From the NCBI RefSeq assembly GCF_900142755.1, contig NZ_FRCA01000003.1, positions 186,001 through 250,000 of the forward strand: a DNA stretch of 64,000 bases, in the 5' to 3' direction. Origin of the DNA: Halomonas cupida. Its GTDB lineage: Bacteria; Pseudomonadota; Gammaproteobacteria; Pseudomonadales; Halomonadaceae. The number at the start of each line of letters is the position of its first letter. Position 1 is the first letter of the stretch. The position numbers and the translations under genes are program-made. Below, piece by piece: positions 25,479 to 34,200 of the stretch. The notes under the pieces were generated by a model. That model had not been told where the DNA came from. It saw nothing but the letters and a program-made list of their open reading frames with translations, and searched no databases.

Positions 25479-25967
25479 GTGCAACTCAAGGGCACAAGGA
25501 TGTTCGTGCCCACTCTCTGGAACCGGCTGCTTGATGATGAGCCACACCGGGGAGTGGAAGCCGAGGAGCGGCAATGGAGCACGCTTGACGAGTACAAGGC
25601 AACGATCGTGCGCGACCTGGAAACCCTGGTCAACACGCGTCGTGAGCTGCTCAGTGCTCGGCTCGACGAATACCCATCGCTGCAGGGATCCCTGTTGGAG
25701 TATGGCCTGCCCGACTTTCTGGGGCGCGGCCTGCACAGCACTGACGATCGCCAACTCATTCAGCGCCAGTTGGAACGCGCCATCGAAAGCAACGACAGTC
25801 GCTTTCGCAATGTGCGCGTTCGCCTGCTCGACCAGGATAACCAGGATCGTCTCCTGCGCTTTCGGGTTGACGCCATGCTGGTGCTGGTGGATGCCCGGCA
25901 GCAGGTGGCCTTCGATGCCGTCCTGCAGGCCGAAACACAACGCTACAAAGTACAGAATCTGACCTGA
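25479..25967 (+). CDS. tssE: Type VI baseplate protein TssE
   Basis: A 162-residue gp25-like baseplate wedge component. The family start (RMFVPTLWNRLLDD) and the gp25 core (DLETLVNTRRELLSA, YGLPDF, AIESNDSRFRNVRVRL) are present. It begins with GTG 25479, preceded by GAGG at suitable spacing, and its last base is shared with the ATG of tssF. Confidence 0.95.
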   Translation: MQLKGTRMFVPTLWNRLLDDEPHRGVEAEERQWSTLDEYKATIVRDLETLVNTRRELLSARLDEYPSLQGSLLEYGLPDFLGRGLHSTDDRQLIQRQLERAIESNDSRFRNVRVRLLDQDNQDRLLRFRVDAMLVLVDARQQVAFDAVLQAETQRYKVQNLT

Positions 25968-27802
25968 TGCTCGACGATCTGCTGCCTTACTACGAAAAGG
26001 AACTTTCGCACCTGCGCTTCCTCGGCCGGGAGTTCGCGCGTGAGTATCCTAAAGTTGCCGCGAGGTTGCAGCTCGAGGAAGACAGCAGTGCCGATCCGCA
26101 CACCGAGCGCTTGATCGAGGCATTTGCCTTCCTGTCCGCCAGGGTACACAAGAAGCTTGATGATGACCTGCCGGAAATTGTCGAGTCGTTCCTTGAGGTA
26201 CTTTACCCGCACTACCTGCGGCCGACGCCGTCACTGTCCATCGCCCAGTTTGATCTCGGCGACAGCTCGACGCTGGATTCGCGTTACCACGTACCGCGTC
26301 ATACCGAGCTGTTCTCGCGTGCCGTGGGCGGCACCACCTGCCGTTTCCGTACCTGCTATGACGTCACGGTCTGGCCGGTGCAGGTCGAGCAGGCACGCTT
26401 CTCGTTGCTCGAGCGTTCGGCGTTCAATGGTCGGGATCGTGACAGTGTGGCACGCCTCGATCTCAGTCTGGCCAGCCTGGCGGAGCAGAGCATCGCGCCG
26501 TTGGAGATCGACAGTCTGCGCTTCTTCCTCGACGGGGAAGGGGCCTTGATGCACCCGTTGCATGAGCTGTTGTTCAACAATCTCTCACGGCTCAGCGTCA
26601 GCTTCGATGATCAAGGCCAGCGGCGTGAGGTCAATCTGCCACTGGACTCGCTGAAGCCGGTAGGCTTCGGTCCGGACGAAGGCCTGATCGACTATTCGGA
26701 GCGCTCGTTCCTCGGCTATCGGCTACTGCACGAGTACTTCGTGTTCCCCGAGAAGTTCATGTTTGTAGACCTGTCCGGTCTGGCGCGAGTGTTGTCCAGA
26801 GTGGAAGGCAGGCATTTCACGTTGCACTTCCATTTTGCCAATTACGCTTCGAGTGAGCGCTTGTCGCGTCTGGCGCAGAACCTTGGACGTACGCACTTCC
26901 GCCTCGGCTGTACGCCGGTGATCAATCTGTTCCAGCGCCTGGCCGAACCGATCAAGCTGACTCATACCCAGCATGAGTACCCGGTGGTGGCTGATGTGCG
27001 TCATCCCCATGGCGTCGAGATCGTTTCCATCGATCAGGTCAAGCGCGTCAAGAAGACGGCGCAGCGCGATGAAGTGACGGTCTGTCATCCCTTCTTCGAA
27101 CCGCGTTGGCACAACCAGCGCCATGGTGACAGCTTCTGGCTGGCGCGTAGGGTGCCTTCCGAGCGTCGTCGGGATCTCGGCACCGAGATGCAGCTACGCC
27201 TGGTCGATCGCGAACTGACTCGTGTCGAGACATCCAGTGATGTGCTCAGCCTGCACCTGACCTGCAGCAACCGCGATCTGCCGCAGCAACTGACCATCGG
27301 GCATCCGCAGGGCGATTTCACCTTGCCTCGTGAACAGGTCGTCAAGGCAATCCGCTGCCTGCGCAAGCCGACCACCGCGGTACGTCCGCCGCTCGGCAAG
27401 GGGTTGATCTGGCGTCTGATCTCGCATCTGTCACTCAACCACCTCTCCATGGTGTCGCGGGGGCGCGAGGCATTGCTGGAGATGCTGTCGCTCTACAACT
27501 ACCGCGATACCGAGGCGGCGCGGCGTCAGATCAAGGGCATTACTGCCATCGACAGCGAACCGACCATGACGCGGATTGGACACCCGCGTCCAGCCTTCGT
27601 CAGGGGGCTGGGCATTACCCTCGAGATGGACGAACAGCAGTTCATCGGTAGCGGTATCTATGTGTTCGGCATGGTGCTGGATCACTTCCTGGCGCAGTAC
27701 TGCACGATCAACAGTTTCACCCAATTGACGCTGCGCAGTCGCCAGCGCGAGAAGGATGTAGTGACATGGCCGCCAAGAACCGGCACTCAGCCCCTGGTCT
27801 GA
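25967..27802 (+). CDS. tssF: Type VI baseplate protein TssF
   Basis: A 611-residue protein with the TssF opening LLPYYEKELSHLRFLGREFAREYPKVA-type segment (quoted only to identify it) and ...LDDDLPEIVESFLEVLYPHYLRP. TssF forms the wedge complex with TssG, TssE and TssK on which the sheath is built. It overlaps tssG by 37 bases, which implies coupled synthesis of partners. Confidence 0.96.
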   Translation: MLDDLLPYYEKELSHLRFLGREFAREYPKVAARLQLEEDSSADPHTERLIEAFAFLSARVHKKLDDDLPEIVESFLEVLYPHYLRPTPSLSIAQFDLGDSSTLDSRYHVPRHTELFSRAVGGTTCRFRTCYDVTVWPVQVEQARFSLLERSAFNGRDRDSVARLDLSLASLAEQSIAPLEIDSLRFFLDGEGALMHPLHELLFNNLSRLSVSFDDQGQRREVNLPLDSLKPVGFGPDEGLIDYSERSFLGYRLLHEYFVFPEKFMFVDLSGLARVLSRVEGRHFTLHFHFANYASSERLSRLAQNLGRTHFRLGCTPVINLFQRLAEPIKLTHTQHEYPVVADVRHPHGVEIVSIDQVKRVKKTAQRDEVTVCHPFFEPRWHNQRHGDSFWLARRVPSERRRDLGTEMQLRLVDRELTRVETSSDVLSLHLTCSNRDLPQQLTIGHPQGDFTLPREQVVKAIRCLRKPTTAVRPPLGKGLIWRLISHLSLNHLSMVSRGREALLEMLSLYNYRDTEAARRQIKGITAIDSEPTMTRIGHPRPAFVRGLGITLEMDEQQFIGSGIYVFGMVLDHFLAQYCTINSFTQLTLRSRQREKDVVTWPPRTGTQPLV

Positions 27803-28845
27803 TCGACCGAGCGCGGGCTGAACCCTACCGGTTCGGCTTCTTCCAGCTCGTGCGTCTGTTCAGACTCCATTACAGCCACCTCGGCAGACTCGATCCTGAA
27901 TCGCGTCCGCACGAGGATCCGTTGCGTTTCCGCAGCAAGCTGTCGCTGGAGTTTCCGGCCAGCGAGATCAGCGACCTGAACTTCGAGAGTGACAAGCGCC
28001 TGTCGGCCAACGATCAGCCGTTGACCGAGATTCAGGTGACCTTCATGGGACTGGTCGGGCCTTCCGGTGTATTGCCGCGCCCTTACACCGAGACGCTGAT
28101 CGACCGGCATATCCAGCTGCGTGATGACGCCGGTCATGCGTTCCTCGACCTGTTCTCGCATCGCATGACGGCGATGTTCTACGAGGCCTGGCAGAAGTAC
28201 CGCTTCTTCATCGAGTACGAACGCCGGGGCGAGGCGGACTTCGAGCGTCAGTTGCACGCTCTGGTGGGCCTCACTGATCACTCCAGTGCACTGCTGACCC
28301 GTCAGCATCGCGAGCACCAGCCCGAGGCGGACCTGCCGCGAGACCTGTTCAGCTATTTCGCTGGCCTGCTGGCCCAACGGCCACGCAATCAGCTCAACCT
28401 GCAGTCCATGCTCGAGTTCTATCTGGGGGTGCCGACTCAGGTGCGCCCCTTCAGTGGGCGCTGGCTGGATATTCCCGAGCGCGAGCGTTCGCGGGTGGGG
28501 GTGGCCAATGCGCGTCTCGGGCAGTCTGCCGTGGCCGGTACCCGGGTCTGGGATTACCAGTCCTGCGTCAGGGTGGCATTGGGGCCGCTGTCACGCCGTG
28601 ATTACCAGCGTTTCCAGCCCGGCCAGCCGGATCATATCCAACTGGTCAGCCTGACGCGTTACTACCTCGGGGCTGAGCTGGACTTCGAGATCGAGCTGGA
28701 ACTTGCCGCTGAGCAGGTACCTGCGGCACGCCTGGGCGGTGATGACGGCGTGAGCCTGGGGCGCATCGGCTGGCTGGGACAGCGCCCTCGCACCCGCAAT
28801 GGCCAGGCACTATTTCGTATTCCCTTCAACGGAGCCACCACGTGA
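27766..28845 (+). CDS. tssG: Type VI baseplate protein TssG
   Basis: A 359-residue partner of TssF. Family marks are PYRFGFFQLVRLF near the N-terminus, FRSKLSLEFPASEI, VTFMGLVGPSGVLP and HRMTAMFYEAWQKYR. Starts inside the end of tssF and its stop overlaps the tssH start by 4 bases. Confidence 0.96.
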   Translation: MAAKNRHSAPGLIDRARAEPYRFGFFQLVRLFRLHYSHLGRLDPESRPHEDPLRFRSKLSLEFPASEISDLNFESDKRLSANDQPLTEIQVTFMGLVGPSGVLPRPYTETLIDRHIQLRDDAGHAFLDLFSHRMTAMFYEAWQKYRFFIEYERRGEADFERQLHALVGLTDHSSALLTRQHREHQPEADLPRDLFSYFAGLLAQRPRNQLNLQSMLEFYLGVPTQVRPFSGRWLDIPERERSRVGVANARLGQSAVAGTRVWDYQSCVRVALGPLSRRDYQRFQPGQPDHIQLVSLTRYYLGAELDFEIELELAAEQVPAARLGGDDGVSLGRIGWLGQRPRTRNGQALFRIPFNGATT

Positions 28846-31472
28846 GCCTCAAGACACTATTTGCCAAGCTCAACGATGTCAGCCGCGGCGCAATGGAAGA
28901 GGCCGCTGGGCTGTGTCTTGCCAAACGCCAGTACGAGGTCGACATCGAGCATCTGCTGCTCAAGCTGATCGATGCCGATGACAACGACGTCCTGCGCATC
29001 GCACGGCATTACGAGCTGGCGCTGGATCGCCTTGCTGATCAACTGGATCGGTCGCTCGAGACATTCAAGACCGGTTGTACGCGGACGCCGGCGTTGTCAC
29101 CGCATATTACCCGCCTCATCGAGAGGGCCTGGGTGATTGCCTCGATCGATCAGGACATGGGCCTGGTGCGCAGTGGCCATCTGCTGCTGGCGCTGCTCAG
29201 CGATCAGGAGCTGCGCCGTGTGGTCAGCGATAGTGCTCCGGAGCTCGACCAGCTCGATGCCGATGATCTGCGTCTCAATTTCGAGGATCTTCTGGCAGCG
29301 AGCCCCGAGCAGCAGTCGGTGGAGACAGCGGCTTCGCAGCAGTCCGGCAAGACTGGCGGTGGAGGAAAGCGTGGTGGCAAGACGCCAGCACTTGACCAGT
29401 ACACCATCAACCTGACTGCCAACGCCCGGGAGAAGCGCATCGACCCGGTGCTGGGACGTGATGCCGAAGTCCGCCAGATGATCGATATCCTGACGCGTCG
29501 TCGGCAGAACAACCCGATCCTGACCGGCGAGGCCGGGGTCGGCAAGACGGCTGTCGTCGAAGGGTTGGCGCTGAAGATCGTGGCCGGCGCCGTGCCCGAA
29601 GCGCTGGCCAATGTGGAGTTGCGTACCCTCGACCTCGGCCTGCTGCAGGCCGGGGCTGGCGTAAAGGGGGAGTTCGAGGAGCGCCTCAAGAACGTCATCG
29701 AGGAGGTCAAGCGCAGCCTGCACCCGATCATCCTGTTCATCGACGAGGCCCACACCCTGATCGGCAGTGGCGGTCAGGCAGGCCAGAACGATGCCGCCAA
29801 TCTGCTCAAGCCGGCGCTGGCGCGTGGTGAGCTGCGTACCATCGCCGCAACGACCTGGGCCGAGTACAAGAAGTACTTCGAGAAGGATGCTGCGCTGGCG
29901 CGGCGTTTCCAGGTGGTCAAGGTCGAGGAGCCTAGTGAGGATGTCGCCATCGACATGCTGCGGGGTCTCGCGGGCCGCATGCGCGACCACCACGGCGTCG
30001 AGGTGCTCGATGATGCAGTGGTGCAGGCCGTGCGCCTGTCGCATCGCTACATCAGCGGCCGTCAACTGCCGGACAAGGCGGTCAGCGTACTCGATACCGC
30101 CTGCGCCCGTGTGGCGCTGGGCCAGGCCGTAGCTCCCGCCCAGCTCGAGGATGCCCGTCAGCGGCGTCTGGATCTCGAGGCGGAGCAGACGGTGCTGCGC
30201 CACGAGCGAGAGCGTGGCGAGCGCGCCCATGATGAACGGCTGGCCGAGCTTGACGAGCAACTGGTCGAGCTGAGCGAACAGATCGAGGCGCTGGAAGCCC
30301 GTTGGCAACAGCAGCGTGACTCCGTCGCCACCATTCGTGAAGTCGAGCAGCAACTGGCACAGGCCAGCGATGATGCGGGGCGGGAAAGTGCCCGTGAAGC
30401 CCTGCTCGAGGCACGTCAGCAGCTCGAAACGCTGGCCGGTGATGAGCCGCTGGTGCATGCCTGTGTCGATGGCAACGCTATCGGAGCCGTGGTGGCCGCC
30501 TGGACGGGTATCCCGCTGGGCAAGATGCAGCGTGACGAGATCGACACCGTGCGTCGCCTGCCGCAACTGCTGTCAGAGCGGGTCATCGGTCAGGACCATG
30601 GCCTGGTCGAGATCGGCAAGCGCATCAGCCTGTCCCGGGCGAAGCTCGAGGACCCCAACAAGCCGATTGGTGTGTTCCTGCTGCTCGGCCCCAGTGGTGT
30701 CGGCAAGACCGAAACCGCTCTGGCACTGGCCGACACTCTCTATGGCGGTGAACGCAATCTGGTCACCATCAATATGTCGGAGTACCAGGAAGCCCATACG
30801 GTGTCGTCGCTCAAGGGCTCTCCGCCCGGCTATGTCGGCTATGGCGAGGGTGGGGTGTTGACCGAAGCGGTGCGACGCAAACCCTACAGCGTGGTGTTGC
30901 TGGATGAGGTGGAGAAGGCGCACCCCGATGTGCTCGAACTGTTTTTCCAGGTGTTCGACAAGGGCGTCATGGACGACGGCGAGGGGCGCGAGATCGACTT
31001 CCGCAACTGCGTCATCCTGCTGACTTCCAACGTCGGGACCGACTGGATCATGCAGCGCTGTCTCGGCGCCGAAGCCTACCCCGACCCCGAAGAACTGGTC
31101 GAGGAGATGCGCGACAGTCTCAATGCCGTGTTCAAGCCGGCCTTCCTCGGCCGCCTCAAGATCGTGCCCTTCTATCCCGTTCAGGGCGAAGTGCTGACGC
31201 GCATCGTCAACCTCAAGCTGGCGCGCCTGGCTCAGCGTTTCGAGATCAACCACGGTGCTCAGCTGAGCTTTGCGCCGGAGTTGTCCGAGCACATCGCCGA
31301 GCGTTGCACCCAGACCGACAGCGGGGCGCGCAGTATCGACCATCTGCTGACCGGCGCCCTGATGCCGGAGCTGGCTGAGCAGGTGCTTGAGCGCATGGCC
31401 GAGGACACGCCCATCGACAGCATCCAGGTCGGGGTAGATGAGCACAGCGACTTCACCTATCGCATGGAATGA
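28842..31472 (+). CDS. tssH: Type VI ATPase TssH (ClpV)
   Basis: An 876-residue AAA+ unfoldase that disassembles contracted TssBC sheaths. The N-terminal Clp repeat domain (about 1-160) is followed by ATPase module 1 with Walker A GEAGVGKT near residue 230, a coiled-coil middle domain (about 430-540), and module 2 with Walker A GPSGVGKT near 618 and the Clp C-terminal domain. Begins with GTG 28842, overlapping tssG. The segment GGGGKRGGKTPALDQYT links the N-domain to module 1, as in other ClpV proteins. Confidence 0.97.
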   Translation: MSLKTLFAKLNDVSRGAMEEAAGLCLAKRQYEVDIEHLLLKLIDADDNDVLRIARHYELALDRLADQLDRSLETFKTGCTRTPALSPHITRLIERAWVIASIDQDMGLVRSGHLLLALLSDQELRRVVSDSAPELDQLDADDLRLNFEDLLAASPEQQSVETAASQQSGKTGGGGKRGGKTPALDQYTINLTANAREKRIDPVLGRDAEVRQMIDILTRRRQNNPILTGEAGVGKTAVVEGLALKIVAGAVPEALANVELRTLDLGLLQAGAGVKGEFEERLKNVIEEVKRSLHPIILFIDEAHTLIGSGGQAGQNDAANLLKPALARGELRTIAATTWAEYKKYFEKDAALARRFQVVKVEEPSEDVAIDMLRGLAGRMRDHHGVEVLDDAVVQAVRLSHRYISGRQLPDKAVSVLDTACARVALGQAVAPAQLEDARQRRLDLEAEQTVLRHERERGERAHDERLAELDEQLVELSEQIEALEARWQQQRDSVATIREVEQQLAQASDDAGRESAREALLEARQQLETLAGDEPLVHACVDGNAIGAVVAAWTGIPLGKMQRDEIDTVRRLPQLLSERVIGQDHGLVEIGKRISLSRAKLEDPNKPIGVFLLLGPSGVGKTETALALADTLYGGERNLVTINMSEYQEAHTVSSLKGSPPGYVGYGEGGVLTEAVRRKPYSVVLLDEVEKAHPDVLELFFQVFDKGVMDDGEGREIDFRNCVILLTSNVGTDWIMQRCLGAEAYPDPEELVEEMRDSLNAVFKPAFLGRLKIVPFYPVQGEVLTRIVNLKLARLAQRFEINHGAQLSFAPELSEHIAERCTQTDSGARSIDHLLTGALMPELAEQVLERMAEDTPIDSIQVGVDEHSDFTYRME

Positions 31473-31496
31473 CACGCAGCAGAGGATAAAAGAAAA

Positions 31497-32096
31497 ATGA
31501 TAATTCGCAGGGAAGTGACGCAACACACTCAGTACCGCAGGGGGCTGTGGAGCCTCCTGCTGGTGGCGATTCTATCCAGCCTGCTGGCCGGCTGTGGCAT
31601 CAGTGGACGGGTCGGCAAGCAATTCGACGGCACCGTGGGCGACATCCTGTTCGATCAGAACGAGAAGGTCGTGGTGACGCTCGAGGGTGACGAAAACCTC
31701 AACCCGGACGCCGATGACAACCCGCTGTCGGTGGTCGTGCGCATCTATCAGCTCGACTCGCTTACTGCCTTCAACGCGGCCTCACCGCAGTTGCTCTGGC
31801 AGGACTCGGGCGAGGCGCTGGGGGACTCGCTGCTCAGTGAGCGTGAGGTCGTGATGCTGCCTCAGGGCGAGGTCGTCGATAGCGCACCCATGGCAGTGGA
31901 GACCCGCTACATCGCCGTGGCGGCGTTCTTCCGACAAGTGCCGGATAACCGCTGGCGTCTGGTATTCGATGCCGCGGAGATGCGCAAGGACGGCATCCTG
32001 ACATCCCCCGATGGCGTCACCGTCCATCTGGCGGGCCACCACATAGAGGCCGTAGACGACAGCGCCGAGCTGCTCGTCTCAAGCAACGACCAGTGA
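31497..32096 (+). CDS. tssJ: Type VI outer-membrane lipoprotein TssJ
   Basis: A 199-residue lipoprotein with a long positively charged N-terminus, a hydrophobic helix and lipobox LLAGC at about residues 32-36. The mature domain contains the TssJ pattern VVVRIYQLDSLTAFNAAS and the loop that binds TssM. It anchors the membrane complex TssJLM to the outer membrane. It lies 24 bases after tssH. Confidence 0.93.
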   Translation: MIIRREVTQHTQYRRGLWSLLLVAILSSLLAGCGISGRVGKQFDGTVGDILFDQNEKVVVTLEGDENLNPDADDNPLSVVVRIYQLDSLTAFNAASPQLLWQDSGEALGDSLLSEREVVMLPQGEVVDSAPMAVETRYIAVAAFFRQVPDNRWRLVFDAAEMRKDGILTSPDGVTVHLAGHHIEAVDDSAELLVSSNDQ

Positions 32097-32133
32097 TCTC
32101 TCGCGCCATCCGCGCCGAGAAGGGAAGGGACAA

Positions 32134-33477
32134 GTGAGCAAGCATAATCGCGTGATGTGGTCGGAGGGTATGTTCCTTCAACCGCAGCACTTTCAATACC
32201 AGGACGAGTATCACCAGCATCAGTTGAGTGAGGCCAGCCAGCGTGCCGGTGCCTTCAACTGGGGCGTGCAGGAGTTGAGTGTGGATGTCGACGCCCTGGC
32301 CCAGGGACGTCTGCAGCTGACGCGTCTCAAGCTGGTGTTCCCCGATGGCACTCTGGTGGACGCTCCTCAGCACGATCCGCTGCCGCCGGCGCGTGACCTC
32401 AGTGAGCTGAGTGGCGTCTCCGAGTGCCGCATCTATGCGGCGCTGCGTTTGACCGAGTCGTTCTCCTCCAACGTGGTGGATGACGAGCATCGGCGCGGTA
32501 CCAGCCGCCGCTATCGCCAGCGCTTCAGCAACCTGCCGGACCTGGTCGAGGGCGACGTCGAGAACGAACTCTCGCTGCTGGAGCTGAATGTTCGGTTGCT
32601 GCTGGAAGGCGATGATCTCGAAGGCACCAGCCATTGCCCGTTGGTTCTGCTCAAGCGCAATGCTACCGGCGGTTTCTCGGTGGACAGCGACTTTGTGGCG
32701 CCGAGCCTGCACCTGAGTGCCAGCGAGTCCTTGATGACCCTCGCGCAGCGCCTGATCGGTGTCCTGCAGGCCAAGAGCGATGCTCTGTCGAACCGTCGTC
32801 GCGAGCGGGCCGATCAGGTGGCCGAGTTCGGCTCCAGCGATGTCACGCTGTTCTGGCTGTTGTACACCGTCAATCGTGCCTATCCGCACCTGGCCCATCT
32901 GCTGCAGCATCCACGCCTGCACCCCGAGCGCCTTTACGGCTTCCTGGCCGATCTGGTCTCGAGCCTGATGACCTTCTCGATGAGTCACCGGCTCGGCGAC
33001 CTGCCGGCTTACCGGCACGACAATCCGATGGCTTCGCTGGTCGAACTCGACCGCATGGCGCGGGAACTGCTCGATACCGTGGTGCCCAACCAGTACATCC
33101 CGATTGCCCTGGAGCAGACCAAGCCTTCCTACTTCGTCGGCCGGCTGCATGACCCGCGTCTGGTGGATGCCGACTTCTATGTCTGTGTGCATGCCGACAT
33201 GCCCGGTGCGCGCCTTATCGAGTTGGTGCCGCGCGCCTTCAAGGTCGGCTCCCCGGAAGATATCGAGGTGGTGGTCAACAGTGCTATGCCCGGTGGCTCG
33301 CTGGTTCACTCCAGCCGTCTGCCGGTGGCCATCCCCGTGCGCCTGGATAACCACTACTTCGCCCTGGAACCGCGCGGCCAGATGTACGAGCGGATGATGG
33401 CGGCGCAGGCCATCGCCTTCTACGTCCCCAGTGGCTTCACCAATCTCAAGATTGAACTGATGGCGGTGCTCAAATGA
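32134..33477 (+). CDS. tssK: Type VI baseplate adaptor TssK
   Basis: A 447-residue protein linking the baseplate to the TssJLM membrane complex. The opening VMWSEGMFLQPQHFQYQDEYH is the family hallmark (first residues shown only in part), followed by LSGVSECRIYAALR and the C-terminal YFALEPRGQMYERM. The GTG start at 32134 is preceded by AAGGGAAGGGA. Confidence 0.97.
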   Translation: MSKHNRVMWSEGMFLQPQHFQYQDEYHQHQLSEASQRAGAFNWGVQELSVDVDALAQGRLQLTRLKLVFPDGTLVDAPQHDPLPPARDLSELSGVSECRIYAALRLTESFSSNVVDDEHRRGTSRRYRQRFSNLPDLVEGDVENELSLLELNVRLLLEGDDLEGTSHCPLVLLKRNATGGFSVDSDFVAPSLHLSASESLMTLAQRLIGVLQAKSDALSNRRRERADQVAEFGSSDVTLFWLLYTVNRAYPHLAHLLQHPRLHPERLYGFLADLVSSLMTFSMSHRLGDLPAYRHDNPMASLVELDRMARELLDTVVPNQYIPIALEQTKPSYFVGRLHDPRLVDADFYVCVHADMPGARLIELVPRAFKVGSPEDIEVVVNSAMPGGSLVHSSRLPVAIPVRLDNHYFALEPRGQMYERMMAAQAIAFYVPSGFTNLKIELMAVLK

Positions 33478-34190
33478 ATCAGTACATAGCGACACAGCAG
33501 GATGCCGCCGCGGAAGCTCCGGCAACGCTGCTCAATCTGACCCAGGATTTCTTTTCCATGGTGCTGATGATTCGCCGGGGCAGTGAGGCGCAGAGCGTCG
33601 ATGCCTTCCTCGAGCGGGTCGAGGCGTATTTCACTGAGCTGGAATCCCGTGCGCTGGCTGCCGGTTACTCCATGGAACAGTACCGTGATGCCCAGTACGC
33701 CATGTGCGCCTTCCTCGATGAGAGCGTGCTGGGCGCCGGGGCCAACAACATCCGTCAGCATATCGAGCTGCATCCGCTGCAGTATCGCTATTTCGGCGTG
33801 CACCTCGCCGGTGAAGGCTTCTTCGAGCGCCTCGACTCACTGCGCAGTGACGTCAAGAGCAACGTGGATGTGCTCGAGGTCTACCACCTGTGTCTGGCCC
33901 TGGGCTTCGAGGGCAAGTATCGCCTCGAGCACCGTGACCAGCTGCGCTACATCGCCAATACACTCGGACAGGACATCGCCCGCTACCGCAAGGCTCCTCA
34001 GGAGCTCGCGCCGGACTGGCGTCTGCCGGACCAGGTCGGTCAGTTGCTGCGCCACGAGATTCCGGTGTGGGTGTATCTGGTGCTGATCGCCCTGTTGTGC
34101 GGAGTGGTGTTTCTGGTGCTGGACGGCATTCTCGACGCTCGCGTCGAGGCGCTGATCGAGCGTCTGCAAACCCTGTTTGAAGCATCTTGA
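33474..34190 (+). CDS. tssL: Type VI inner-membrane protein TssL (DotU type, short form)
   Basis: A 238-residue DotU-family protein whose soluble hook domain (LTQDFFSMVLMIRRG ... AMCAFLDESVLG ... YHLCLALGFEGKYRL) faces the cytoplasm. It is held by one C-terminal helix (VYLVLIALLCGVVFLVLDG). It ends soon after the helix and has no OmpA/peptidoglycan-binding extension. Overlaps tssK by 4 bases. The missing wall-binding domain may be supplied by the TssM-OmpA fusion encoded downstream. Confidence 0.96.
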   Translation: MNQYIATQQDAAAEAPATLLNLTQDFFSMVLMIRRGSEAQSVDAFLERVEAYFTELESRALAAGYSMEQYRDAQYAMCAFLDESVLGAGANNIRQHIELHPLQYRYFGVHLAGEGFFERLDSLRSDVKSNVDVLEVYHLCLALGFEGKYRLEHRDQLRYIANTLGQDIARYRKAPQELAPDWRLPDQVGQLLRHEIPVWVYLVLIALLCGVVFLVLDGILDARVEALIERLQTLFEAS

Positions 34191-34200
34191 GGAGACGCTT

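Noticed and set aside
29097..30566. Open frame of 489 codons opposite tssH
   Set aside because: Opposite ClpV; low-complexity composition and no recognisable domain.
32017..33525. Open frame of about 500 codons opposite tssK
   Set aside because: It is the shadow of tssK and spans parts of two neighbouring genes.
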